Positions 1-11,297 of a stretch of 55,674 nt of DNA are shown here, piece after piece (the stretch's first letter is position 1; each line of letters opens with the position of its first letter). Position numbers and translations under genes: made by a program. The notes beneath the pieces are model-generated. The model searched no databases and was not told the origin of the DNA. It saw only the letters and a program-made list of their open reading frames with translations. The DNA is from Bacteroidales bacterium (GTDB lineage: Bacteria > Bacteroidota > Bacteroidia > Bacteroidales > F082): positions 1 through 55,674 of the forward strand of contig JAGCPH010000018.1 of the NCBI GenBank assembly GCA_017645275.1, read 5' to 3'.

Positions 1-438
1 AACCGATTTCACATCCCAAACCACGCGGTCGACACCGAATTCGCCGCCATGAAGCGTGTTGTCACCATCATTTTTGTAAAGATGGTATGTCTTTCCGTCA
101 ATGGTAAAAGCAGCGTTTCCGATACGGTTGGCATAACGTCCGACAGCTGCGCCGAGATAACGCTCACCTTTATTATTAATATAGCGGTCGATATTTTCAT
201 AACCGAGCACGATATCGTCGAAACTGCCTTTATAATCAGGCATCCACAGCGCAACCACACGTCCACCGTAATTTGTCACCTGCATGGTCAGGAAACCGTT
301 TTTCAAAGTGTAAAGAGACACTTTCTTGCCATCGATTTCAGTATTGAAATCATTGACCTTCAATAATTTAACCTCATTTTTCTTTGTACAGCCAATCATA
401 ATCAAAACGCTTAATGCTAAAACCAAAAACTTTTTCAT
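1..438 (-). CDS. galM: Aldose 1-epimerase (galactose mutarotase) lipoprotein, 3' end cut off by window
   Basis: The visible 146 residues are the N-terminal part; the frame is open at the left edge. Residues 1-17 form a lipoprotein signal ending in a lipobox with Cys17 (LIMIGC). The mature part carries the mutarotase signatures NYGGRV (56-61), GRYANRI (100-106) and LHGG (129-132). The family interconverts alpha and beta anomers of aldoses at the head of sugar catabolism; a lipid-anchored copy suggests action in the periplasm or at the outer membrane. It is divergent from the histidine kinase gene, with its own -7 box 19 nt upstream of the ATG. The catalytic His and Glu further on lie outside the window. 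Confidence 0.9.
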   Translation of the reverse strand, partial: MKKFLVLALSVLIMIGCTKKNEVKLLKVNDFNTEIDGKKVSLYTLKNGFLTMQVTNYGGRVVALWMPDYKGSFDDIVLGYENIDRYINNKGERYLGAAVGRYANRIGNAAFTIDGKTYHLYKNDGDNTLHGGEFGVDRVVWDVKSV

Positions 439-456
439 TTTTAGAAATTTTTATTG

Positions 457-464
457 CAAAATTA
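457..464 (-). promoter_or_regulatory. -7 box TAATTTTG for galM
   Basis: The minus strand reads TAATTTTG, matching the Bacteroidetes -7 consensus TAnnTTTG, 18 nt before the galM ATG. It lies back to back with the kinase promoter. Confidence 0.7.
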
Positions 465-496
465 TAAAATATTTCGAACATAAACGGATTTTTTAG

Positions 497-504
497 TAAT
501 TTTG
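497..504 (+). promoter_or_regulatory. -7 box TAATTTTG for the hybrid kinase
   Basis: TAATTTTG ends only 5 nt before the ATG at 510, so transcription probably starts at or next to the start codon. Confidence 0.7.
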
Positions 505-509
505 TGACC

Positions 510-2969
510 ATGAGAGAGGTTAAATTCATACGAAAACATTATGAAAGCCGCGTCCGTTGGGAGGCTGTGGTCATTTATATTTTGGCCACGATAATATGCG
601 CTTTCGTTATCTACCGTATCTCAAATCTTAAGAAATCGATTATAAATCAACGAGTTACCATCGACCATAACGAGATGGTGCTCAACTTTACGAATGAGCT
701 GATTCAGAATGTGAACGAGGCGCAGTCGCATGCGCAGCTCTACACAATATCAGGAAATCCAGAGCATCTGATACATTTCAATGAGAATCTGCAACAGACT
801 TCCGCAATTAAGGATTCGATCATTTTCTATTCGGATGACGATGCGAAAAACACCAAGATTCTCAATGATATTATCGTTCTTTTAAATCGTAAAGAAAACA
901 TTATCAGGGAGATAACCCATCAATACGATGTGTTTAATCCATACGATGAGATTTACAAACTGCTTTCGGATTACAAGCCCAAGGAGACGACGACGCGCAT
1001 CGTGCCAGTCACCAGAATCGACACTATCGTCAAAAAAGCAGAAAAGCCAGGCTTCTTCCACCGTGTTTTCTCATCGGAAACACCACGCGACAGCATTATT
1101 TTTGTCACCACTACCACTTACGATACCATCACAGAGGAATCGCTAGGCAGCCGAATTGACCTCATGGAAGGCATAAAGATTTATACCGACAAGGGCAAGC
1201 AGGAGTATCTCGAGAGGCTTCAAACCATTGAGAATCAATATCAAAGCTTCATAAAATCGGATCAAGAGATTTCAGAGGAGATCTCGAACCTGCTTATCGT
1301 GCTGCACCAGCAGACCCTCACCTCGGTGATGAACGAGATCCAGAAAAGTGAAACAATTCTTCAACGGAGTCTTGATTATTCGATTTACGGTGGCACTCTC
1401 GCCCTGTTCTGCATCTTACTCTTTATCTTCTTGATTTCCAAAGATATACAGCGCGTTTCGAGGGCACGAAGAGCCATGGAGGAAGCTCAAAAGCAGACCG
1501 AGGCAATCATGGAGAGCCGTCACAAACTGTTGCTTTCGGTGTCGCACGATATCAAAGCGCCGCTGTCGTCGATTTTGGGATACATCGAGCTCATGCAGAT
1601 GGAGCAACATTCGGAAACCGACATGCAGCGACTCGACTCGATGAAGTTCTCATCGGAGCACATCCTGTCGCTTCTCTCGAATCTGCTGGACTTCTCGAGT
1701 CTCGACCAAGGCAAGCAACATGTCACTAGAGCAGTCTTCAACGCCTCTGAACTCAGCGACCAGCTCGCCAACATGTTCAAACCTATTGCAGAAAACAAAC
1801 AACTCAAGTTCTATTATCACAAGAATATCGCCGACGATCTTTACGTCAACTCCGACGCATTGAAAATCAGGCAGGTGGTGAGCAATATCATCTCCAACGC
1901 TATAAAATATACCATCGAAGGCGAGATACATTATGGTGTTTATCTTGAGAACAACAAATTGATTTTCAATGTAATAGACCAAGGCATCGGCATCCCGAAC
2001 GATAAGATTGAGGAGATGTTCAAGCCGTTCAGCAAAGCCGACAACAACCCAGGACTGGCCGAAGGCAACGGTTTCGGTCTTTATGTTGTTAAAGGACTGC
2101 TCGAGCTCCTTGGCGGAACCATCAATGTGATGTCGGAACTCGAGAAAGGCAGCCATTTCGAGATCAAGATTCCTGTAAAAGTTGTCGACAAGCAGCCAGA
2201 AGAGACAAAAGAAACAACTGATAATCAAGTTATTACAGCCAGGAAGAAGCTCAACATACTGCTCATCGACGACGACAACACCCTTCTCACCGTAGTAAGC
2301 GCCATGTTGAATAAAATCGGACATAACTCAGACATCTGCCGCTCGTATATCGAGTTCAACAAATACCTCACCGAGCTCGACAAATACGACCTTGTGCTTA
2401 CCGACCGCGAGATGGGAACGTTTTCAGGCAACGACGTATTGAAGATGATTAAGAATATTGACCCTGAAAAACGCGTCATACTGATGACCGCTCGCGACGA
2501 ATATTCCGAGAAATACGCTCTTAGTGAAGGCTTCGACGGGCACATCAAGAAGCCGTTCAGCATCAAAGACTTAGCGTTGCTGTTAAACGATAATTGGACC
2601 GAAGAGGAAGCTCAGACATGCGAGTTCTCCGACGACTTCCCGCAGCTCTGTGCCATGTTTGACAGTGACAGCAAGGCCATTCGCGACATCTTGCAAGCCT
2701 TTGTCGACTCCACATCCGACAACCTCGTGATATTGAACGATGCCATTACTGAGCACGATTTCGCGAAAGCGCAGGCTGTATGCCATAAGATGCGTCCGAT
2801 GTTCATCCAGCTGGAGCAGAAATCGGCGGAATATCTCACCGACATGGATAGCCGTCGCGGTCAAGATGCCTCCACCCTGCCCGACTGGGAAGAAAAAGGC
2901 ATCGAATTCATGAATCAATCCGATGCCCTATTGGCTTTCTTAGCCGAAAAATATGATATTTCCGATTAG
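510..2969 (+). CDS. Hybrid sensor histidine kinase with REC and Hpt domains
   Basis: An 819-aa membrane sensor with a built-in phosphorelay. Order: membrane segment about 20-38, extracytoplasmic sensor about 39-290, second membrane segment about 295-315, HisKA with SVSHDIKAPLSS (phosphorylated His346), HATPase with an N box (NIISNAIKYT) and G boxes (DQGIGI, NGFGLYVV), receiver domain (IDDDN, phospho-Asp632 in LTDREMG, Lys in HIKKPF), and a C-terminal Hpt (CHKMRPMF, His759). No DNA-binding output domain is present, so phosphate must pass to a regulator elsewhere. The sensor region matches no ligand family I recognise. I prefer ATG 510 to an upstream GTG at 504 because the -7 box overlaps that GTG. 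The stop overlaps the convergent typA stop by 4 nt. Confidence 0.93.
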   Translation: MREVKFIRKHYESRVRWEAVVIYILATIICAFVIYRISNLKKSIINQRVTIDHNEMVLNFTNELIQNVNEAQSHAQLYTISGNPEHLIHFNENLQQTSAIKDSIIFYSDDDAKNTKILNDIIVLLNRKENIIREITHQYDVFNPYDEIYKLLSDYKPKETTTRIVPVTRIDTIVKKAEKPGFFHRVFSSETPRDSIIFVTTTTYDTITEESLGSRIDLMEGIKIYTDKGKQEYLERLQTIENQYQSFIKSDQEISEEISNLLIVLHQQTLTSVMNEIQKSETILQRSLDYSIYGGTLALFCILLFIFLISKDIQRVSRARRAMEEAQKQTEAIMESRHKLLLSVSHDIKAPLSSILGYIELMQMEQHSETDMQRLDSMKFSSEHILSLLSNLLDFSSLDQGKQHVTRAVFNASELSDQLANMFKPIAENKQLKFYYHKNIADDLYVNSDALKIRQVVSNIISNAIKYTIEGEIHYGVYLENNKLIFNVIDQGIGIPNDKIEEMFKPFSKADNNPGLAEGNGFGLYVVKGLLELLGGTINVMSELEKGSHFEIKIPVKVVDKQPEETKETTDNQVITARKKLNILLIDDDNTLLTVVSAMLNKIGHNSDICRSYIEFNKYLTELDKYDLVLTDREMGTFSGNDVLKMIKNIDPEKRVILMTARDEYSEKYALSEGFDGHIKKPFSIKDLALLLNDNWTEEEAQTCEFSDDFPQLCAMFDSDSKAIRDILQAFVDSTSDNLVILNDAITEHDFAKAQAVCHKMRPMFIQLEQKSAEYLTDMDSRRGQDASTLPDWEEKGIEFMNQSDALLAFLAEKYDISD

Positions 2970-4786
2970 TCGCTGACTTCCTCGCTGTGACGGCCACTAC
3001 GCTTACGCTCGATCTCATCAAGGATAATCTTACGCAGACGCAGGCTCTTTGGAGTCACCTCGAGATACTCGTCGTCGCGGATATATTCCATGTATTCTTC
3101 AAGTGACATTCTTACTGGCGGGATGAGCACGATCTTATCGTCTGAGCCCGAAGCTCGCACGTTGGTGAGGTGTTTGGTCTTGTTGATATTCAGCACAATA
3201 TCATTAGCACGTGTATTCTCGCCAATAACCTCGCCCATGTAGACGTCTTCATTAGGCTGCACGAAGAACTTGCCACGGTCCTGGAGTTTCCACAAAGCGT
3301 AAGGCACTGCTTGTCCTGTCTCCATAGCAATCAAAGCGCCGACCTCGTGAGTGTCCATATCGCCTTTCCAAGGCTCGTAATCTTTGAAACGGTGCGACAT
3401 CACAGCCTCACCTTCTGTTGCGGTAAGCATTGCGCTACGCAAACCGATCAGACCTCTTGCCGGGATGTCGAAGTCGAGGTTCATACGGTCGCCTTTAGGA
3501 CTCATGTTAGTCATCTCGCCCTTGTGCTGTGACGCCAGTTCGATGACGCGGCCAGCGAAGTTTTCAGGAACCTGCACATTCATCACCTCGATAGGCTCGC
3601 ATTTCTTGCCGTCGATTTCTTTCAGAAGCACTTTCGGCTGACCGATCTGGAACTCATAACCCTCACGACGCATAGTCTCAACCAAGATACTGAGGTGAAG
3701 GATACCACGACCGTAAACCATAAGAGAATCAGGAGAATCAGTGTCTTCAACCTTCAAAGCGAGGTTCTTCTCAGTCTCACGGTAAAGACGCTCGCGCAGG
3801 TGACGTGATGTCACGAACTTGCCTTCACGGCCGAAGAATGGTGAGTTGTTGATTGTGAACAACATACTCATTGTAGGCTCATCGACGTGGATTGGAGGCA
3901 GTGCTTCAGGGTTCTCAAAGTCAGCGACTGTGTCACCGATTTCGAAGTTTTCGAGACCCATCACAGCGACGATATCGCCAGCCATCACAGGCTTCTTCGT
4001 TCTTTCCTTGCCGAGACCCTCGAAAGTGTATAATTCTTTGATCTGATTTTTCTCAATCGAGCCGTCGCGTTTCACCAATGAGACGTTCATACCGGCTTGA
4101 AGGATACCGCGTTTCAGACGACCCACCGCGATACGGCCCACGTATGAGCTGTAGTCGAGTGAAGTGATAAGCATCTGAGGTGTTCCCTCTTCGTATTTTG
4201 CCTCTGGAATAGTGTTGATAATCACATCCAAAAGGTAAGAAACGTCGTTCGTAACATGTGTCCAGTGGTCTGACATCCAGCCTTGTTTCGATGAGCCGAA
4301 CACTGTCGGGAAGTCGAGTTGGTCGTCGGTTGCGCCGAGGTTATACATCAGGTCGAACACGGCTTCCTGAGTCTCCTCTGGTGTGCAGTTAGGCTTGTCC
4401 ACTTTATTGACCACCACGATAGGCTTCAATCCCAGTTGGATAGCTTTTTCGAGCACGAAACGAGTCTGTGGCATAGGACCTTCAAAGGCGTCGACCAAAA
4501 GCAACACGCCATCAGCCATATTAAGAACACGCTCCACCTCGCCACCGAAATCGCTGTGGCCAGGAGTATCTATAATGTTGATTTTCACATCTTTATAACG
4601 CACTGACACGTTTTTCGACAAGATGGTGATACCTCGTTCACGCTCAAGGTCGTTGTTATCCAAAATCAAATCACCGTTATCCTTATCCTCTCTGAAGAGC
4701 TTTGACTGATACAGGATACGGTCCACCAAAGTGGTCTTTCCATGGTCGACGTGAGCGATTATCGCAACATTACGAATACTTGTCAT
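2966..4786 (-). CDS. typA: Ribosome-associated GTPase TypA/BipA
   Basis: A 606-aa translational GTPase of the EF-G-like family, the usual length for TypA. The GTPase motifs are clear: P-loop AHVDHGKTT near the N-terminus, DTPGH, and NKVD. Domain II and the EF-G-like III/V region follow, with the TypA-specific C-terminal block ([20 protein letters not shown]). BipA binds 70S ribosomes and helps 50S assembly and growth under stress or cold. It is divergent from recQ with its own promoter. Confidence 0.97.
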   Translation of the reverse strand: MTSIRNVAIIAHVDHGKTTLVDRILYQSKLFREDKDNGDLILDNNDLERERGITILSKNVSVRYKDVKINIIDTPGHSDFGGEVERVLNMADGVLLLVDAFEGPMPQTRFVLEKAIQLGLKPIVVVNKVDKPNCTPEETQEAVFDLMYNLGATDDQLDFPTVFGSSKQGWMSDHWTHVTNDVSYLLDVIINTIPEAKYEEGTPQMLITSLDYSSYVGRIAVGRLKRGILQAGMNVSLVKRDGSIEKNQIKELYTFEGLGKERTKKPVMAGDIVAVMGLENFEIGDTVADFENPEALPPIHVDEPTMSMLFTINNSPFFGREGKFVTSRHLRERLYRETEKNLALKVEDTDSPDSLMVYGRGILHLSILVETMRREGYEFQIGQPKVLLKEIDGKKCEPIEVMNVQVPENFAGRVIELASQHKGEMTNMSPKGDRMNLDFDIPARGLIGLRSAMLTATEGEAVMSHRFKDYEPWKGDMDTHEVGALIAMETGQAVPYALWKLQDRGKFFVQPNEDVYMGEVIGENTRANDIVLNINKTKHLTNVRASGSDDKIVLIPPVRMSLEEYMEYIRDDEYLEVTPKSLRLRKIILDEIERKRSGRHSEEVSD

Positions 4787-4862
4787 TTGTTTTTAATTAA
4801 CTGATTTTCAATAATTTAACTTTGATTTTTATCCTTTTTTCAAAAATTCAAAAAATCGGGTG

Positions 4863-4870
4863 CAAAATTA
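4863..4870 (-). promoter_or_regulatory. -7 box TAATTTTG for typA
   Basis: The minus strand TAATTTTG lies 76 nt before the typA ATG in the 130-nt divergent typA/recQ region. Confidence 0.65.
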
Positions 4871-4893
4871 CTAAAAAAATCCAAAAAAATTGT

Positions 4894-4901
4894 TATATTT
4901 G
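4894..4901 (+). promoter_or_regulatory. -7 box TATATTTG for recQ
   Basis: TATATTTG ends 15 nt before the recQ ATG at 4917. A TTG that would extend the protein by 9 residues lies inside or before this box and is therefore unlikely to be the start. Confidence 0.7.
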
Positions 4902-4916
4902 CAAAAAAATATTCAG

Positions 4917-6845
<1,929 letters not shown>

Positions 6846-6848
6846 AAC

Positions 6849-6874
6849 AAAAAAGGCCGCTATAAAGCGGCCTT
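6849..6874 (-). terminator. Intrinsic terminator of the HU gene
   Basis: Arms AAGGCCGC (6853-6860) and GCGGCCTT (6867-6874) around a 6-nt loop. On the minus strand the stem is followed by a run of T, so it terminates HU; no T run follows on the recQ strand. Confidence 0.85.
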
Positions 6875-6895
6875 AGGTGTCAATAGTAAAACCTA

Positions 6896-7159
6896 TTATT
6901 TTACTAAGTCGTTGCTTGCTTTGAATTTCACAACTGTCTTAGGACCGATTGTGATTTCTTTGCCAGTCTGTGGGTTACGACCTTTGCGGGCTGGGCGTTT
7001 TGTTGTTGACAATGTGCCGAAACCGACTAAAGAGATACGATCACCCTTGCGGATTGCGTCTGTTGCTGCGCAAATAAATGCGTCCAAAGCCTTTTTAGCT
7101 TCAACTTTTGTGATTTCAGCTTTTTCAGCGATCACATTAACTAATTCTGCTTTATTCAT
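6896..7159 (-). CDS. hup: DNA-binding protein HU/IHF family
   Basis: An 87-aa basic histone-like protein. It has the family layout: N-terminal helices (NKAELVNVIAEKAEITKVEA), then the beta-arm region with GFGTL and the DNA-intercalating arm RKGRNPQTGKEI, ending FKASNDLVK. HU dimers bend and compact DNA. I place the start at 7159 because the residues upstream are unlike the family and the promoter gives a normal leader of about 35 nt. Confidence 0.96.
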   Translation of the reverse strand: MNKAELVNVIAEKAEITKVEAKKALDAFICAATDAIRKGDRISLVGFGTLSTTKRPARKGRNPQTGKEITIGPKTVVKFKASNDLVK

Positions 7160-7198
7160 TTTGTAAAAATTAATAAGTTTGTAATTTTTTTGACATTG

Positions 7199-7206
7199 CA
7201 AATATA
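7199..7206 (-). promoter_or_regulatory. -7 box TATATTTG for hup
   Basis: The minus strand TATATTTG lies 39 nt upstream of the hup ATG. Confidence 0.7.
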
Positions 7207-7279
7207 ACATAAAATCAGAAACTTACAAACTTTTTTTTCATTTTTTTTAATTTTTTTGAAAAAAATTTTCAGCGCTAAT

Positions 7280-8245
7280 CTACAAAACCAGCTTCCAATC
7301 TTCGGAAACCCTTGTTCCTCTTAGGAATTCCGCAATTTTCATTGCTTTCTTGCCAGCCTGTTGAATTTCAACGATTTTTATGCATGAATCGCACAAAACC
7401 ACTGCCAGATATGACTTTTGGTCGGTTTTTATGCTGAGCAATTCGTCGTTTGAGCAATTTTTTAACGCCAATTCAGTCTTAAAAATCTTCAAATCCAAAA
7501 TCTCACCTTCAGGATTCTGAATCTTAGCATGTGCCGCAGGATACGGCGACAAGCCTCTCACAAAGTTGTATATCTCCCTCCCCGACTTGTTCCAGTCGAT
7601 GTAACAGTCTTCCTTGAAGATCTTCGGTGCAGGCTTCAACACAATGCCTTCTTTTTCAATCACTGCCTCCTGACTCTCGGGATGTATATCGCCTTTCTCA
7701 ATCTTCTTGATGGTCTCGACAATGACTTTGTTGCCCATCATCATCAGCGCATCATGGAGCTCACCAGCATTCATCTTATCGCTAATAGCCAGCTTCTCCT
7801 GCATGATCATAGCTCCAGTGTCAATCTCTTTGTCAAGGATAAAGGTGGTCAAGCCTGTCTCTGTCTCCCCATTGATGATGGCATGGTTGATAGGCGCCGC
7901 ACCTCTATACTGTGGCAGCAGCGACGCATGCAGATTGATCGTGCCTTTAGGAGGCATGCTCCATATCACCTCAGGCAACATCCTGAATGCCACCACCACA
8001 AACAAGTCGGCATCATACGAGCGCAGCTGGTCCACGAAAGCCTCGTCTTTGAGCTTCTCTGGCTGCAACACCGGCAATCCATGCTTCAAAGCGCATTCCT
8101 TCACCTCCGAGGCATGCATCTGCTTGCCACGACCAGCAGGCCTGTCAGGCGTCGTAACCACCACAGGCACCTCGTAACCCGCTGCCAATATCGCCTCAAG
8201 CTGTGATGCCGCAAACTCTGGCGTACCGAAATATATAATCTTCAT
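7280..8245 (-). CDS. fmt: Methionyl-tRNA formyltransferase
   Basis: A 321-aa enzyme that formylates initiator Met-tRNA using 10-formyl-tetrahydrofolate. It starts with the formyltransferase fold strand (IIYFGTPEFA) and has the diagnostic loop NLHASLLPQYRGAAPI, with the catalytic Asn/His/Asp set (Asp in the LDKEIDTGAMI region). The C-terminal OB-like domain follows. It lies downstream of the TPR gene, separated by a hairpin terminator, and I see no clear TAnnTTTG of its own, so it may depend on read-through. Confidence 0.96.
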   Translation of the reverse strand: MKIIYFGTPEFAASQLEAILAAGYEVPVVVTTPDRPAGRGKQMHASEVKECALKHGLPVLQPEKLKDEAFVDQLRSYDADLFVVVAFRMLPEVIWSMPPKGTINLHASLLPQYRGAAPINHAIINGETETGLTTFILDKEIDTGAMIMQEKLAISDKMNAGELHDALMMMGNKVIVETIKKIEKGDIHPESQEAVIEKEGIVLKPAPKIFKEDCYIDWNKSGREIYNFVRGLSPYPAAHAKIQNPEGEILDLKIFKTELALKNCSNDELLSIKTDQKSYLAVVLCDSCIKIVEIQQAGKKAMKIAEFLRGTRVSEDWKLVL

Positions 8246-8264
8246 ACCTTATTTATTATTTATT

Positions 8265-8294
8265 AAAAATGCCTGATTCGTCAAAATCAGGCAT
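8265..8294 (-). terminator. Terminator or attenuator between the TPR gene and fmt
   Basis: Perfect arms ATGCCTGAT (8269-8277) and ATCAGGCAT (8286-8294) with an 8-nt loop; the minus strand continues with TTTTT. It would stop transcription coming from the TPR gene before fmt. Confidence 0.75.
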
Positions 8295-8334
8295 CTTATA
8301 TTTAAACTTTAAACCGTAAACAGTAAACTGTAAA

Positions 8335-9027
8335 CTATTTAGCAAGTTTAGTCTCAACGTAAGCGATGTTCTTCTCGATGCTGAAGCCTTCGTTGCTGTT
8401 AGGATATTCAGCCTGGATGGTCTTATACATATCCAATGCCTTCTGGTAGTTTCCAACCATCTCGTAAGCATAGCCGGCTTTCATGAGCATCATAGGAGTT
8501 GTGAATGAGTTCTTCTGGTCGAGAGCTGCTCTCTCATAGCATTTTGCAGCCTCGGCAGCGTTGTCGAGCTCGAGGTAAGCATCACCCATAGCGCCCATTG
8601 CCAATGGCTTCACGATTTCATCTTTGCCATTGTATTCACCGAGATATTTGATAGCGTTGTCAAACTCACCAAGGTTGAGATAGCAGATACCTGCATAGTA
8701 TTTGGCGAGGTTGCCGCTCTTTGTGCTTCCGTAGTTGTTGATGATATCCATGAAACCGGCGTTGTTGCCATCACCATTCAATGCGGTAGCATAGTCATCA
8801 GCTGCGAAAAACTGCTCAGCACGGAACATCTGGGCCATAGCCTCTGCATTACGTGGCTCGATATAATATTTCTTGATACCAAAAATAGCAAGAATCACAA
8901 CCACCAATACGATAACAACTGCTGTGATGGTCTTCTTGTTGTTCTCAATAAACATTTCGGTCTTACTTAATGTCGACTCAATTGATTCGAGACGTTCCTC
9001 GTCTTTCTTTACATTTTCTTTTGCCAT
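8335..9027 (-). CDS. TPR membrane protein, YfgM-like
   Basis: A 230-aa protein with a cytoplasmic N-terminus rich in Lys/Glu, one membrane segment at about 33-54 (TITAVVIVLVVVILAIFGIK), and TPR-type helical repeats to the end (for example LAKYYAGICYLNLGEFDNAI and PMMLMKAGYAYEMVGNYQKA). The layout resembles YfgM/ancillary SecYEG-type TPR proteins, but a specific function cannot be read from the sequence. The start at 9027 (MAKENVKK) fits the -7 box 25 nt upstream better than an upstream alternative start at 9054. Confidence 0.8.
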   Translation of the reverse strand: MAKENVKKDEERLESIESTLSKTEMFIENNKKTITAVVIVLVVVILAIFGIKKYYIEPRNAEAMAQMFRAEQFFAADDYATALNGDGNNAGFMDIINNYGSTKSGNLAKYYAGICYLNLGEFDNAIKYLGEYNGKDEIVKPLAMGAMGDAYLELDNAAEAAKCYERAALDQKNSFTTPMMLMKAGYAYEMVGNYQKALDMYKTIQAEYPNSNEGFSIEKNIAYVETKLAK

Positions 9028-9051
9028 ATCAATTATAAATTTTTCGAACTG

Positions 9052-9059
9052 CAAAATTA
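9052..9059 (-). promoter_or_regulatory. -7 box TAATTTTG for the TPR gene
   Basis: The minus strand TAATTTTG lies 24 nt from the ATG at 9027, divergent from the trmH promoter. Confidence 0.65.
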
Positions 9060-9094
9060 CGGATTTTTCTTTTATATCCGAACATTTTTTTTGC

Positions 9095-9102
9095 TATATT
9101 TG
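9095..9102 (+). promoter_or_regulatory. -7 box TATATTTG for trmH
   Basis: TATATTTG lies 44 nt upstream of the trmH start. Confidence 0.65.
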
Positions 9103-9146
9103 TAAAAATTTTGATAAAGACGGTTTAAAATCATAACTCATTCATT

Positions 9147-9833
9147 TTGAACGCTAAAGAAGAAAAATTATACGAGTTTCTTTCAAATTACATCACCGAT
9201 GAAAGAAAACAACGCTTCGAGGAAGTGCTAAAATACCGCACACGTCACCTCACAATAGTGCTCGAAGATATCTATCAGTCGCACAACGCCAGTGCTGTCT
9301 TGCGCAGCTGCGACCTCACTGGAGTGCAGGATATCCATATCATCGAGAACAAATGGGTTTACGACATCAACCCCGACATCGTGGTGGGCTCCAGCAAGTG
9401 GCTCGACCTGCACAAATACAATGTCGGCGAATTCAACACACCTGAATGTTTCGACCTTCTTCACAGCAAAGGCTACAAAATAGTGGCCACATGTCCGCAT
9501 CAGAACGACTACAGTCTCGACACTCTCCCACTCGACCAGCCTATAGCCGTGGTTTTCGGCACCGAGAAAACCGGCCTCACCGAATATGCGCTCGACCATG
9601 CCGATATGTACGTACAAATCCCAATGCACGGATTCACCGAGAGCTTCAATATCAGTGTTTCCGCGGCATTGCTGATGTACACGCTCACACAACGTCTGCA
9701 TAAGAGCGACATCGACTGGCATCTCACCGAAGAAGAGAAACAGGAGATTCGTCTCGACTGGACACGTAAGTCACTGAACCGCGTGCGCACATTCGAGAAC
9801 AAGTTTTACGAACTGTATCCTGAGTTTAAATAG
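9147..9833 (+). CDS. trmH: SpoU-family tRNA/rRNA 2'-O-methyltransferase (TrmH-like)
   Basis: A 228-aa SPOUT methyltransferase, close to the 229 aa of E. coli TrmH, which methylates G18 in tRNA. The three SpoU motifs are present: SHNASAVLRSCDLTGVQ (motif 1 with Asn and Arg), VVFGTEKTGLT (motif 2, the SAM-binding knot) and IPMHGFTESFNISVSAAL (motif 3). The only start that includes motif 1 with a plausible N-terminus is TTG at 9147, since no in-frame ATG precedes motif 1. The TrmH rather than RlmB assignment rests on length and the lack of an extra N-terminal domain. It ends 3 nt from the convergent regulator gene. Confidence 0.85.
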   Translation: MNAKEEKLYEFLSNYITDERKQRFEEVLKYRTRHLTIVLEDIYQSHNASAVLRSCDLTGVQDIHIIENKWVYDINPDIVVGSSKWLDLHKYNVGEFNTPECFDLLHSKGYKIVATCPHQNDYSLDTLPLDQPIAVVFGTEKTGLTEYALDHADMYVQIPMHGFTESFNISVSAALLMYTLTQRLHKSDIDWHLTEEEKQEIRLDWTRKSLNRVRTFENKFYELYPEFK

Positions 9834-9836
9834 AGC

Positions 9837-11168
9837 TTAATCAAGGTCCATCCCGTACAGATGCATCTTGTTGTACAAGGTCTTACGGTCAATCTGCAAA
9901 AGCTTGGCCGCGACAGTCTTGTTGCCACGCGCCTTACGTAACGCATTGAGTATCTGTTCCTTTTCGTCACCCGGACGCAAAGCCATGTCATCAGCGTCTT
10001 GTTCCTTTTGACGACGGCTTGCCAACACTGGCAGATTATCGGCCGTAATCTCTTCATTCTCAGCGAACAAGGTGGCGCGACGTATCACGTTACGCAGCTC
10101 ACGAAGGTTGCCGTCCCAGCGATGCTGTTTCAGGACATCGATAGCTTCCGCCGAGATGCGTTTCACCTCTTTACCTAGTTCCTCATCGGCCTGCTGCAGG
10201 AAATGATACGCAAACTCCGGAAGGTCGTCGATACGTTCACGCAGCGGCGGCACATCAATCGAAAACTCGTTGATTCTATGGTACAGATCCTCACGGAATG
10301 CTCCGTTTTCAATAGCTTTCTCAAGGTCCTCGTTGGTGGCGGCTATAATCCTGACATCCACATTGATATCCTGTGCCGAACCCACAGGACGCACTTTCTG
10401 TTCCTGCAAAGCACGCAGAAGCTGTTTCTGCACCTCGTAAGGCAGGTTTCCTACCTCGTCAAGGAACACTGTACCGCCCTTTGCCTCTTCGAAGACGCCT
10501 CTTTTATCAGCGATTGCTGATGTGAACGAGCCTTTCAGATGTCCGAACAGCTCCGATGGTGCCAGCTCCTTCGAGAGGCTTCCGCAGTCGACAGCGATGA
10601 ACGGCTTGTCTTTGCGACCGCTCTGCTCGTGAATCATTCGTGCGATATATTCCTTGCCTGTTCCGCTCTCGCCGAGTATCAGCACCGACATCTTGGTAGG
10701 CGCCACCAATGCCACATGTTTGTAAACCCTTTGTATCACCTGACTCTCGCCCTTCACCATGGTCTTAGCCGTCACCTCTGTCTTGGCTTTCGGTGCAGCT
10801 TTGTTCTCCTGACTGAGGGCGCTCACAATCTTCTGTTCGAGCATGGTCGGCGTGATAGGTTTCTTAAGGTAGTCGAAGGCTCCCATTTTTATCGCGTTGA
10901 CGGCAGTCTGCACGTCGGCGTAGCCCGTCATGATGATAAATGGAGTCATTATTTTCTTTTCCCTCAACGACGTCAAAAACATGATACCGTCGCCGTCTGG
11001 CAGACGCAAGTCGCTGAGTATCAGGTCAAATTGTGCTGTTTTTGATGCCGCCACCGCCTGTTCCAGATTGGATGCCAGCACGGTTTCCCAGCTGTTTTTC
11101 TGGAACCATGTCTTCAGCATCACTCCGAAGGCGACGTCATCGTCTACAATCAATATCTTTTTCGACAT
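9837..11168 (-). CDS. Sigma-54-type response regulator (NtrC/AtoC family)
   Basis: A 443-aa regulator. The receiver domain (1-120) has IVDDD and phospho-Asp53 in ILSDLRLPDGDG. The AAA+ domain has Walker A GESGTGKE near 170, Walker B GGTVFLDEVGNL near 237 and the arginine-finger region DLYHRINEFSIDVPPLRER. A Fis-type HTH ends the protein (KARGNKTVAAKLLQIDRKTL). The loop that contacts sigma-54, normally GAFTGA, reads GSFTSA, so the contact may be altered. No partner kinase gene is adjacent. A -7 box sits 22 nt upstream of the ATG. Confidence 0.93.
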   Translation of the reverse strand: MSKKILIVDDDVAFGVMLKTWFQKNSWETVLASNLEQAVAASKTAQFDLILSDLRLPDGDGIMFLTSLREKKIMTPFIIMTGYADVQTAVNAIKMGAFDYLKKPITPTMLEQKIVSALSQENKAAPKAKTEVTAKTMVKGESQVIQRVYKHVALVAPTKMSVLILGESGTGKEYIARMIHEQSGRKDKPFIAVDCGSLSKELAPSELFGHLKGSFTSAIADKRGVFEEAKGGTVFLDEVGNLPYEVQKQLLRALQEQKVRPVGSAQDINVDVRIIAATNEDLEKAIENGAFREDLYHRINEFSIDVPPLRERIDDLPEFAYHFLQQADEELGKEVKRISAEAIDVLKQHRWDGNLRELRNVIRRATLFAENEEITADNLPVLASRRQKEQDADDMALRPGDEKEQILNALRKARGNKTVAAKLLQIDRKTLYNKMHLYGMDLD

Positions 11169-11190
11169 AACAATAATTCTGCTCGTTTTG

Positions 11191-11198
11191 CAAAATTA
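11191..11198 (-). promoter_or_regulatory. -7 box TAATTTTG for the response regulator
   Basis: The minus strand TAATTTTG lies 22 nt before the ATG at 11168. Confidence 0.65.
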
Positions 11199-11229
11199 TA
11201 CATTTTATCGTTACGGGCGACAAAAAAAG

Positions 11230-11269
11230 ATATAAAAAATAGAGATCCGACACCAGGCGGCGTCGGATC
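11230..11269 (-). terminator. Terminator of the coiled-coil lipoprotein gene
   Basis: Arms GATCCGAC (11244-11251) and GTCGGATC (11262-11269), with further pairing inside, followed on the minus strand by a T-rich stretch. Confidence 0.75.
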
Positions 11270-11297
11270 CCCGTAAATATTGAAAACGAGCAGAAAA

